Notes under the pieces: model-generated | Seen by the model: the letters and a program-made list of their open reading frames with translations, nothing else | Databases searched by the model: none | Told to the model about the DNA's origin: nothing | Position numbers and translations under genes: made by a program | DNA from: Symbiodinium natans | Taxonomy: Eukaryota; Sar; Dinophyceae; Suessiales; Symbiodiniaceae | NCBI GenBank assembly: GCA_905221605.1 | Contig: CAJNDS010002806.1 | Location: 1-64,000, forward strand | Direction of reading: 5' to 3' | Length of the DNA: 64,000 nucleotides | Shown here: positions 47,621-58,855 of the stretch, in pieces | Layout of the letters: each line of letters begins with the position of its first letter | How positions within the stretch are numbered: the first letter of the stretch is position 1

Positions 47621-50600
47621 GATTATTATCAGATTATCCTGTGTCAGCGCTTCTGCAAAGTGCGTGACCTGCAGATCATGGTTCTGCGGTCGCGAGGAGC
47701 AACAGCCTGATGAAGGTAACGCCTGAAGATGGTGCTGGCCCGAGCCTACAGAGATTCTTGTGTATTGCCGGAAGACTTCAGAAGACACCAACAAACTGGT
47801 TTTGAAGTGTACTACTCCGGCATCTTGATCTTCCCAATTCGGTACACTGCCGTGCACCCCCAAGCACCATAGAAAATCAGAAAAAGGCGCCAAGCGGCCG
47901 AGGAGAACCGCCAGCTTTCCATGATAGGAAGCAACCCGAGCAGACACGAACTGCACACACTACAGCAGTCCTGAGAAGAGCCAATTAGACGACTGCGGCT
48001 TCTTGGCCAATTCTAGGCACCAAGCTGGCGGTCAGTTCGCCTTTCATGCGGTGGCGTGCTGGTGAACTTGTCCACATAACTACCGAGGCGGTTGTGAGCA
48101 AGAGAGGGCTTCTTTGATCCCATGGCACTCGTGGACCCATCCGCAAGAGGACCAACGTAGCCCGGCTCGACGCTCGACCATGCGCAGCGACACATGCCCA
48201 AACAGTACTCGCCATTGCAGGGAGCATGACAAACCCCATCGCACTGCTGCTCCTACTCACTGCCCCATACCTTCAATGGATGGGACGGCGAGGTGTCAGC
48301 AAGCTCACGTCACAGGTCGAGCCGCAGTCATTTAGAGACATGGTCGCAATCACGTGAGAGTTTCCAAGCACTGAAAGTCGGGGAACCTCGTCATTTGTTG
48401 GGCATGCTGCACATGACGGCACCGCCTATTCCCTGATGCACAGGGCTTTCTCCACAGCACGATGTTTCCCCTCTGCCTGCAAAAAGCCAGACTTTTATAC
48501 AAGTCCTTACAGTCACAGCAGTCGCTACACTGAGCGCGGCTACTCACAGCCTATCCGTCGGCGTCAAACACTTCAATCGGCGGGCATCAACTCAAGGATC
48601 CCTCACCCAACCTTTTCGAAGACGGGGCACTTCGCTACGTCTTTCACCTGGTTCCTTGACGTGTTTCAGGAGGAGACATGGCCTTTGCCGCTTCGCTTGC
48701 CCTCCAGCATGGGTCGAGCTTCGGTCATTGCCGGGGCCTCGATCCTCGGTCCTCCCTGATTTTTCCGACCAAGATGCTTTTCACCTCATTTTGCTTCATT
48801 CGCTGTCGACTTGATCCGGCATGAACGGCAAATACTTCAGGAATGTGCCTTGGCAGTGACGGCAACTGCGCTGACAGCAGCTCTCGTGCATCGTCCGTTC
48901 GCGACCAAGCAAGCCATGTGTGACGGCAAGCCGCTGTTTCGTGAGTAGCACCCTCCATGAGATGTCTTTACGCTGTGCTTTGTGCCAGTTCAGACCGGCA
49001 AGCTATGCTGTTTCTTTCTCTCACGATCCCTCGAGACGGAGAAGTTATCTTCTTTGACCCGCGATCTCGGTAAGGCGAGAGATCCTGCGAGGATGGGACC
49101 CCGGAGCCTGCCAGGGCCTCAAATTCAGAGTTTGCCCTGTTGACCTTTCGCCCCAGCAGTATAGACAAGGCAGTGCAGTTCATAGTAGTACAGTTCATGA
49201 CACGGAGCCTTCCACACCTACTAATTTGGCTGTGTTGGTCCTACGTAGCTATGACAGTTCAAGAGGCCTTCTCGGTCACTCAGCGGGTGGCCATGCTCTG
49301 TTTGGTGGTTGCGGTTTTGTATGGCATGTCGGGCTGCCTGGGAACACCTTGGTAATATAGCACCTACAGTGTTGCTGGTGCCAAGGCCTTTGCTCCTTGT
49401 ACATCCTGATCATGATTGCCGGCTGCATTTAGTGATTGAGCTGCAAGATCTGCCAAGAACCGTCCCGTGCAAGCGGAGAGGGTCTGTGGGCCGTGGCATT
49501 TTTTGCAGCGAAGCATCAGCAAAGTATTCTTATGCGTTTGTTGCAAGTGAGGTACTGTGTTCAGAGCACGTGCGGCACCAATTTGGACCCTGTTCCTGCA
49601 GACCACTTGTTAAGCATCGCTGAGTCGAGGTTTCTTGAGTGGCCGGAAAGGGGTCTCCAAAAGTGCCTGGCCTCAGATGGTTTGGGCTTTGCAGCAGCCA
49701 CAGTCTTGCAGATTCTTGGCCCTACGTTGCCTTCCTTGCCTTTGCAGCGCACTGTCTCCTGTCTGTGCGGGAAGCGGAAGGCAACATTGTGCAATCAGGC
49801 TTGATCGTCGCGCGCCAGGTTTGGCTCCCGTTCCAGTCATTGGGGTCTTGACTGGAAACTTGAACAGACACTGACACTAGAACTGCAGCTCAACGCAAAC
49901 CAAAGGGATCTTGGGCATCGTGCAGGGTCGCTATTGACGCTGCTTTGATGCAGGGTGTTTCTGGCTGGTTCCCCTAGACGCGTGTGAGCCACTCACTGCG
50001 CACTGTGCCGCCGATGGAGATTCTCTCAGACGACGAGGCACCTGGTCGCCTGGCCTTGTAAATCTGAGGCACATGTGTCACATGAACATAAAGCAGAGTA
50101 AATGAGAGGCCCTATGAGGCCCTGGTCTCAAGTTGTGAATGCAAGATGGCTCCGCAGGATGCTCATTGCACTGTTCACTACGTGCTTGTATAAACTTTGT
50201 GCAATTGCTGAGTCCACTATACACCGCTAGAAACTCTGTTGGGGAGGCCTAAGCCCCAACTTAGAGTCTTGAATTTCGGGGAGGGGTTTCAGGGGACAAC
50301 AGGGTGGCGAACAAAATGCCAAGGCCTTCTGCGCTTGTCCAGCGGGCAGTCTCGTCGTTTGTGGCAACGCTCAGGGAGCTCTGAGTGCTAAGGCTTCTAA
50401 GGTCTCCGAAGCCGACAACTCACGCACCGGAAACAGTCACACAGCAGGGTTGACATGGGGAGACGATCCAAACCAAAGAGGGCCACTTGTGTGGCGCCCC
50501 GGGCTTTGTGCAAAAGGGCAGTACGGCAGTGAGGGTCTTTGAACGCCTGATTAGTCTTCTGAGTTTGCCGCAGCCGCCCGTGTCCACTTCTGGCATCGCC

Positions 50601-53360
50601 TGGCCAGGAAACTCCTCCTACAGCACCCGCGCAACCGGCGCCAGCAGCGGCCCGGGTCTCGCTTCTCAGACGAGTTGCATTGTTTTCCTGACGCTCATGA
50701 GCTCATGATGCTCTTTGCGGGTTGTTCCCAAGCCCCAAGCAGAAAAGGACGGCCTGTTTCGGCCTGTTTGAACGTCATGCCTCGCGAAGCCTCACTTTAG
50801 ATGATCAGTGCCTCTGTGGGGGGGCAGGGGCGGTGTGGCACGCCTTTCACGGGGGAGGCTGGCTTTGTAGGGCGGGGTGGGTCCCCTTCCTCACTGGTCC
50901 TAGTGTGGATGGGGTGCAGGTCTTGCAGGATAGTCACCCACAAGTGCTTTTGTGGTCACCCGAAAGTGTTCCTTGTGTTCTTTAGACCATATGAAACCGG
51001 ATCCCAGGCTGCACACGGTTCCCTTTGTCCCCTCATTTCCAAATTGAGGCCAGGCAAAAACAGCAAACGTGGAGGTTTGAAAAGGTGCGCCGACACAGAG
51101 AACTCCTAGAAAACTTGGATTGAGACCCCCGGAGCCTTTCTGGGCCCCTCTGGGCCCCTCTGGGCCGCTTGCCTTCGAGGTGTCGTTCCCTGACTTCCCC
51201 GAGGCGCGATCCGTGGTTATTCTCGCCTCCACTATGCTCCATGAATGCTTCGTTGCTTCTGCTTCTTCTGCTTTCCGAGTCTTTCGCAGCGCTTTGATGC
51301 AACGAGACGTCTTTCTCTCTCATGTTGCTGGTTCAAAGCGCTTTTTTGCCGTTCCCGGTTAACTGCTGTTGGCTGCTGTAGACGCACAACAGACACTCAA
51401 CGCCATGGGCAGTGGCGCCAGTGCGATGACTCCAGGCCAGCTTCGTGCTGACCTGTGCTGACTGTTGCCGTTCTTGGGCAGTAGCGAGACCTATTGCCAG
51501 CACAGCTGCGCCTCACTGAAGTCTCGGCAACAACGGCGCTGGTCGTGCGACACAACTGTGTCACTACTCGTGTTTATGTTTTGGTTGGGCGGTGCTGCTC
51601 TGCTTGGCCGATTGTTGCAGGAGATGACACAAACTTGGTTGTCCAAGTACTGGTCGGGGCCTCGGTGCATGAGGTCCGCGTGACTCATTGTAGGTTGTTA
51701 CGTTCACTCAGACGCAGGCATCGGGCTTTAGACTCGACCGACTGTTGATAAGGACGAGAGCGGGAAGGAGCAGTCCTCCGTGAAGTTCAAAGCCTCTTGG
51801 CGCATTGCCGCTGGTTGCGTTCAAAGGTTCACCATTGCGATGTGGCTCAGCGACTCTCAAGCCGACTATCTCGCTTCTGGCATGCTCAGCACCAGGGAGC
51901 TGTTAGGGTGTCAGTGCTAATCTGCAAGGCATTGATAGGTTTTCCACAGGTTTGAATTTGTTGCCGTGCCCTCTAGCAACTGGTGCTTGGTCTTGTTGCT
52001 CATGCCGCCCCACGCCATCAAAACTGACCGACGTGTGGCGGTGCGTAACAAATGTGTGGCGATGAAAGAAGCAGTGTGTTGTTGAGGAAGCGCGAGCTAG
52101 CTTCAGCTCAATGGCTGACGTCCTGGAGATACCTCAGCATCCTCTACCTCCAGGAAAGTCCTTGATGATTCAGCACGAAGCCAGGCCGCCTGGCTTCAAC
52201 GTGTGCATGCAGCTTAGTTTCGGAGGGTTCAAGCACTGCCCGAGAAGTGCTTGCGCGACGGATTTGCAATCAAGATGTCGTCGAGTGACGACCCAGCGTT
52301 GCCCAGTCATCGCATAGCAAGATATCTGGCATGCCAGAGTGTCGAACAAGCTAGGCCTGGCATGTGCTCTTGCATTGCAGCTCCTTTCTGGCGTATGTGG
52401 GCCCTAGTCATTCTGCCAAGCGCATCTTGCAAAGCCTGCTGGAAGCAAGGTTGAAGTCCTTTCTGCAGAAAGTGCGCCGCGAGCCGCATCTGTTGGAAGA
52501 GCAGGTTGTGAATTTCAGACTGCAGCGATGAGAAACGTGGCTTTCCCGCACGTTGAGAAAGCCTCTGTAGGGTGCTCTGATGCAAATGCCATTGCTCGGA
52601 GAGCGTGGTAGATTTTCCTCAGCAGCTGATCGTTAGCCACTTTAGGACACTTTCAGGCGGAACACTTCATATGCCTCGTTAGTTACCGTATACTATAATA
52701 TAATACAAGTTCTTCCCCTGCGACCTATTTCTGAAACTGTCCTGTTCTTTAGATTCTTACCTCTGAATGCAGCCTTTTCAGCTCCAAGAGCTCTGACTTG
52801 TCGTTTTTTTTCACGACCTCCACAAGCTGAGTTCCCTATTTGTGCCTTTTTCCGGGACTTGAGCACCAGCACTGAGACTCTTGAGCACCAGCTCTCAAGG
52901 CACAATGGACTCTGACTGTGAAACCTTCCACAATTCCGCATTTACCTGCCATGCAGACTGAGCTGGACAGCAACGCCTGTGATCGTCCGGCTCTTGCACC
53001 CAATCCGTGTTCCGACTTTTTAGCATTTGTCTGAAGAAGACCTTTGTCCCTGTTTCATGGCGTACAGTTGGCACGTCGCAGCAACGTGACGGAGGAAAAG
53101 AAGCGGAGGGGAGCGGAATGATCCTTCTCAAGCTTTCTCATTTTTTCCTTTTCTTTTGTTTTCGGTTTTTTTTTGAGCCTGTGCAGTTGACATGGGCATC
53201 GGTGTCCTGCTCTCGATATCCCAGGGAGAAGGGGTGACCCTGCTGAGAAGCTTTGTTTACGTTTTGATCCGTCTTGCAATTTTCTCGCTCCCACTTGCGG
53301 CTGTCAACATTGCTCCGCGCAGCATTTGACATTGATCTCGAGCGTAGAGACTCAGAGACC
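47621..53360. other. Unique DNA with scattered exon-like pieces, no gene resolved
   Basis: Protein-like segments on the + strand include 48148-48356, a stop-ended frame with a hydrophobic run NPIALLLLLTAPYLQWMG. Another is 49640-49820, with LLSVREAEGNIVQSG before ccag|gtttgg. A third is 51619-51680, with GDDTNLVVQVLVGASVHEV after gcag. They cannot be joined into a gene, and none matches a family I know. No RNA gene or transposon is recognised. About 52690-53000 and 53140-53175 are T-rich. Confidence 0.35.
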
Positions 53361-55542
53361 ATGTGCGCCGAAGGTATTCAGATGCCGGCTTTCGCTCCAT
53401 TCCTCCCGGGTGTTCAGCCCATGTTGCCGATGGTTCTGCAGCCGGCATCGCCCTCACTGCCGGCAATGTCCCCGATTTGTGCGATTCCTGTGGTGATGGT
53501 CGGCCTGCCCATTATTCAGGGCCAGGTCCAGGTTTACCCTGGGCTCCCGTCACAGGTGGGGTCTGTTTCAGAGATATACTGTTTTGTTCCTCTGTGTGTG
53601 TGTGTGTGTGCGCATGCTCTCGGCTGATCGGCAGTTCAGGCACCCGCTGATCATGCCTCGGACGACGCCTCAAGCACCGCCTCTTCCGCAGTGTCGGAGT
53701 CACCTGTGTTGGGCAAGGTCTGGCAACTCTCACAAAGGCGAGCAAATTTTCAAATTCAACAAGTTACAGCAACTGCAGTTGCAGCTTGATGATTGCGTGA
53801 CCAGTCATGACAAAACTCAACTCCCTGGTCCTGGCGGTGCAAAGCTGGCTTAGTTCTGCCTTTCATATCCTTTCATCTGCCTTTGTGTGCGCTGCAATTG
53901 CATTTGCACCCTGCTGGAGGCAGAAAGGTTGCAGAAAAGTCCAGGACGCAATCGACCAGGCTCCCAGCATCACGGCGCAAGGTCTGCTGCAGTCTTTGCT
54001 AACAAACCAGAGCACCCCCCCACAATGCGGAACAAAATTGTTGTAATTGTTGTGAGACACACAGCTTCCTGCTTCACATGGCTACGCTTTCGCACGTGTC
54101 TGAGGCAACGAGTTGAGGAAGCAGATTGCTCGGGAGCTCTCTGGGCATGTCGACTTGGCTCAACTGGAATGTGCTGCTGCTCTGGTGGTTTTGGCACATG
54201 GATGCAATAGAATCAATAGAATCTGGAGACACCCTGCCACACGCCTGCAAGGTCGTGGGTGCAGCTGTGTCGCCCAATGCCAACCATGTCCTGCAACGGC
54301 TCGTGGCCACGCTCAGACCTCGCGACTGTCAGTTCTTCATCGACGAGCTTCTGCAGGATTCTGGGACACTGATGGGATATAAAGAAGGAACGAACTGGGA
54401 CACGTACAAAAAGAAAGCAACTGTTCAAGAAACACAAACACTGGGCTCCCAAGGCCGGCGCCAAGGCAGTGCTAGAGGTCGCCCGTGTCTAAGCTGAATA
54501 CAGGCCTCTGAGACGTCTAGGGATGGCGCCTCTCTCTCTTTCTCTCTCCCTGTCCTGTCTCGCGCTCTCTCTCTCTCTTTCTCTCGTTCTCTCTCGCTTT
54601 CTCTCTCTCTCTCTCATGATCTCTCGCTCTCTCCCGTTCCGTCCCTCAGTCTCTCGTCCCTCTCTGTCAGCTCGCTGCACTGAGTGCTGAACGAGCCATT
54701 CCAGGAAGTCGACGGTTTAGAGTTCAAACGCTGTCCGGTCTGACTGAGTAGCTCTTAAGAGTTGTGGTTTTTGTTTCGCTCTTCTTGCTTCCATTGCTGT
54801 GCTGCTCCGCCTCAAGGTCACCAGCCGCTCGATTTCATTGAGGTCGGTGCGACCATGCACGATGACGCAGGGTAAGGCGTGAAGGATCTCAATTCGGACA
54901 AAACAAGGAGTGTCTTAGGTGTGGAACCTGAATGTATGAGAAGCATGAGAAGCTCCTCAGACGCAACGTGGGTGATATTCTGTATCTCAGGTATGGATGC
55001 CGCGTCATTCAGCGATCCTTGAAGCAATAGTCGTGAGACTGTTGGTGTGATGCACGAGACATGTGGATACATGTAGTGCTGTCGCTTGAACACTGGCCCA
55101 GCTGTGGAAGGAGCAGTGTCTCAGCTACCATCGGCCGTCAAACATCATTGACTCTCATGGCCATGTCCTCCAAGGCCTGCTCGAGCACTGCCACGAGGAT
55201 CAGCTGGAATCTTGTCTTAATACTGGATGATTTTGTGCGGCCTATTCACGGTAGCCACTATGCCTGAAGCAGAATGTCTGAAAGTCTTAGAGGGTGCTTG
55301 CGGCTTCTGCGGCTCGAACGAAGCATGCCCATGAGTGAGCAATTGCAGGAGGGAGTGGCAAGCATTCTTATGGCCGATGCATTGCCTCTCGTACGCCATG
55401 TTGCTCGAAAGCAGAGTGCTTCAGCAACACATTCACAATTGGTTTGTGTCTGTGCAGAAGCTCAGAGTTGCACTAAATTGTCAATGTTTTGCTTGCGACG
55501 CCCAGCGATGTGTTCCATGCTGCCAAGGTCTATGGCAGCTTT
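53361..55542 (+). CDS. Pumilio-family (PUF) RNA-binding protein, at least 10 exons
   Basis: PUF proteins bind single-stranded mRNA through stacked helical repeats, usually in 3' untranslated regions. Exons from family fit and phase: about 53361-53555 (Pro/Met-rich start MCAEGIQMPAF), 53640-53737 (ends SPVLGKVWQLSQ), 53920-53981 (GCRKVQDAIDQA), 54105-54148 (KQIARELSGH), 54252-54356 (VSPNANHVLQRLVATLRP, FFIDELLQ), 54454-54486 (AGAKAVLEVAR), about 54991-55013 (YGCRVIQ), 55175 to about 55215 (LLEHCHEDQLESCL), about 55324-55399 (MSEQLQEGVASILMADA), about 55412-55441 (RVLQQ) and about 55489-55542 (ATPSDVFHAAKVYGSF). Donors are GT, GC, GT, GT, then GA twice. Signature GCR, NANHVLQ and YGCRV blocks occur at normal repeat spacing. 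The start of the 54991 exon and the C-terminal joins are not settled, and the last repeats are diverged. No stop within a supported exon is seen. Confidence 0.87.
53594..53612. repeat. TG run inside a PUF intron
   Basis: Nine or ten tg units lie in the 84-bp intron 53556-53639. Confidence 0.9.
54530..54665. repeat. CT-rich low-complexity tract in a PUF intron
   Basis: Repeated ctctctctttctctc and tctcgctctc variants run for about 135 bp in the intron between exons 54454-54486 and 54991-55013. Confidence 0.9.
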
Positions 55543-58198
55543 GACCCGGCCTTAGCTCAGTATGCCCATCTTCACACATCCAGCAGCGCATCGTCCCACG
55601 AGTGCGTGTGGCAGCAACCGGCAGACATGCCATCTCGCTCCGATGATGGCCTGGTCGGCTGGGCCGAAATGGGCAAATGACAAGCCCCCCCTTCAACGTC
55701 CACCGAAGTTGACCGATGGACCTGAACCCCGGTTTGCCCTTAAAGTACTGCAAGCCCAGCCTCGGATGGCTGAGAGCAGCAAAAAGCTGTCTGGATAAGC
55801 TATGAAGAATGTGCGATGAGGAGAAGCAGCGGTGTGAAGGATATGGCTCCAGGCACAAGGTTAGGCTGTCTGATACTTGAGCCGCATCTTCCACTGGTGT
55901 TGGAAAATTGCATCGTGCAGACATCTCCATGTCCATGGCGGCCTCGGCGGGTTCCGGTGCGATCATAACGCTTTGTTTCAAGCACAGAGTTTCCGCTTGG
56001 GATCTGTTTACCCCATGACCTTTCATGTTGCGGTTGGATAAGCTCCTGCCTCCCTGTTGTGAGCCCCCTGCCCTCTGGCTTCGGTGTGATACCGCAGCCT
56101 CTAGCTGCTTGGAAAGACCTTAGCGAACAACTCTGTGGCACTCTGGTTCGCTTCTTCCGGTTGCGGTCTTGCAGAAGAGGTTCTGGCTTCGCGTGGACAT
56201 CCAGCATGTTCGCATGCGTTTCTTTCAATGACGTCGCAGATGGGCTTAGATGCGGCGCTGCTCGGTTTGTTTTCGAGTACAAGTAGCTAGGCGCAAGTTT
56301 CTCCCCTGAAAGGGTCAAGGTACCCAAACACAACTCCGTCCAGTGGTCCGGTAGTCCGGAATGGCCACGTCCTGAATCGCTGGCTTCCGCGGCTTCCGGC
56401 GTAATCGAGCCGTGCCGTGGACTTCCCTTCGCCCAAGAAAGAGGAGCATGAACTGCTGTTCTGCGCAGCTGCTGTTGCTTCAGTCTGGGGGAAAGCAATC
56501 AAGCCCCGTCTCGAGTAGAGCGGGGTCTGTTTTGCGCTTGTGGATTTTCCGTCCATCACATCTTGCGCGGGGGACTCCCGCACTCCGTCCGGTGCATCGG
56601 TCCGACGCACGCTCGAACCCATGGCTTCTGCTGCCTGCTCTTCTTGTGTTTACGAGGAAAGAGGAGCGTCAACTGCCGTTTCGTGTAACCGCTCTGGCTT
56701 CATTCTAGGTTGCGCAGCGCATCGCTGAACCGGTCAAAAGTCGTCAAGGGCAGCGCTCTGCAGGTTGATGTTTGCAGCCAGGTGGAGTGGAAGGTTGCTT
56801 GTTGCTTTCCAGCGGCCAGAGCCACTTGGCCCAGGTCATGCAGCAGCTCGTGCAATTTGGCACCTTGTCTCAACAGTTGCATGAGGTCTCTCTTGGGAGG
56901 GTTGTTTGAACAGGCAGCACCAAGCCCCGGGTCTAGCGTCTAGGCGCACAGTTTGAAGCTTAATCCAGGTACTGAAAGGTAAATAGGGCTTCTGGCGCTG
57001 CAACGAATGGGCTTTGCGAATTTTTGGCCCATATGATCACGTGGTGGATTGGGCTTTTCTGGTGGCGGTCAACGGAGACTTCAAAAGCAGATGTTTTTGT
57101 TCGTCTCTGGTAGACTATATTCCGCAGAAAATCAATCCCATCTATTGAGTATGAGTCGTGCACCCCCCATTCTTGAGGACCAGAAGCCTTCTGCCGAACA
57201 CGGGAAAGTAGAAAGGATTGGACCCACCTATATATATATATATACATACATATATATATATATATATCGGAAATACGAGAGGTTCAGCTGCTCATCAGCA
57301 CATCCTCTGCGAAGTGTTCAAGGCGGCTCGAGATGTTCAAATCTTCCGCATGAAAGGGGGGAGAGTCAGCCACATTCTGAACACGGTGAGACACGGATGC
57401 TCTTTTGTGGCTTATGGTTGTGTTGCCATGTGTTGCCATGTATTGCCTGCCTGAGAGGCCAACATCCATGAGCTCCTGATGCACCAGGCGGCTTCTCCCG
57501 CGGTCGCGAAGGCATGGACCTAAGTCCTTTTCTGCTAGAGAGCTTTCTCTCTTTTCATTGCGCCTGGACATGTCCCAACAGATGTAGATCAGTCGCCGAG
57601 TTTTGTTTCCAGAGCGCTGAAGGGAACAGCTGGGAGCATGTGTAGTTTTTGCCTCCTTGACCAGGCATTGGTCCATGCATCACGAGAAGACCAGGCGGAC
57701 AAGGAGATAGGCGTTTTGCGATTCGGATACAGGTCCGATAGGAGCGGGACGTTGGGGATGGTCCGGACATGCGGAGTGAGCATGGTGCTGGGGCCTTTGC
57801 GGCAGTGTTGACGATTTCCTTAAGCTTGTTGATATCCGAGAGTGCAGCAGGGCCGCCGATAGTCTATGTAGTGGTGTAGCGGGACTTTTGACATGTGGCA
57901 GTCTCTATGCAGCGGAAGTAGGAGCTTTCAGCATGCATTTCTCCAGCTTCGGCTGTCATCACAGGTTTTCATCTGAGACAAGCCAAACAGTCAGTGCAAC
58001 TTCCCAAAAAGCAACAGGACAGTGTATGGAAACCTGACGTGAAGGTGAGCTTGGCACGAGCAGCCATTGGCCAGCGGCTTGCAGATGTGGCAGTCACAAG
58101 GCCAGCTGCGTGCAGACACCATGCGAACAAGATGAGAACATTGTCAGGATACCAGTGAAACGGTACTGTGATGCCATTCAAGGTACGGCCACGAGACT
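55543..58198. other. Region without a recognised gene
   Basis: Open frames on both strands carry no domain. One + segment at about 56800-56910 is Gln/Leu-rich (SHLAQVMQQLVQFGTLSQQ, then a stop near 56910) and could be a last exon. Another frame around 57300-57360 reads EVFKAARDVQIFRMKGG. Neither could be tied to neighbours. A TA microsatellite lies at 57229-57267. Confidence 0.35.
57229..57267. repeat. TA microsatellite
   Basis: About 19 ta units with two ca interruptions. Confidence 0.95.
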
Positions 58199-58855
58199 GT
58201 GCAGCGAGTGCTGCAAGTGCTTGATGGAGAGGAGCCCACGGTGGCATGTCCCGATTATCTGTTTCCTCTTGCGGTTTGCGCATGCTCCTGGACCTTGCAA
58301 GCAACATCGAACATCCCTCGTTTGCAAACTCTGAGTGGCCTCAGAAAGAATCCCCCTCAAACTCCAGCGGGCTGGGACTTGCTGTCAAGGATGCCATTAA
58401 AACAGGCATCCGCCTTGACAGCCGAGAACGAAGGCACAGAAAGGTACTGGAAGCAGGCTTTTCAAGAAAGCGTAATTAGCCCCAACCGTTTGAAGCCGAG
58501 AAGGCTTGTTGGCGTTCAGCCAAGAGCAGGAACTTCCCCTGAGCGCTTGCCAACAGCTGTGAACGGCTTTCGAGGGCCAGCCTGCCGAAGGAAGCGCAAT
58601 CGTCGGGGATGCCTTTCCAACAGACTAGAGGGGCTTCACAGGGTCATGTATTTGCAGGCAAGTATCTGCCCCATCCGTCCGGAAGGTTTTGCCCACAACT
58701 ATGAGTGGGTACACGTTCTTGGGGTTACGTTGCACTTAATGCTTGCAGAGGCATTCGGGGAGGGATGGGCACGTGTCTGCGTGTTGCTTGATGCAGCCTG
58801 CTTAGCTGTGTACCCTGCGCTTCAAAAGAAAGATTTTGTGCGGCTGCACCAATGA
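58199..58855 (+). CDS. Unrecognised 218-codon open frame
   Basis: This is one of the longer + strand frames outside repeats and it ends with a TGA at 58853-58855. The second half looks most protein-like: ENEGTERYWKQAFQESVI around 58430, and HNYEWVHVLGVTLHLMLAEA with a following amphipathic Ala/Leu-rich stretch to the stop. Possible splice sites inside it (for example tgcag at about 58658) mean the true coding part may be shorter. A competing frame is open at 58246-58479. No family is recognised. Confidence 0.35.
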   Translation: MQRVLQVLDGEEPTVACPDYLFPLAVCACSWTLQATSNIPRLQTLSGLRKNPPQTPAGWDLLSRMPLKQASALTAENEGTERYWKQAFQESVISPNRLKPRRLVGVQPRAGTSPERLPTAVNGFRGPACRRKRNRRGCLSNRLEGLHRVMYLQASICPIRPEGFAHNYEWVHVLGVTLHLMLAEAFGEGWARVCVLLDAACLAVYPALQKKDFVRLHQ

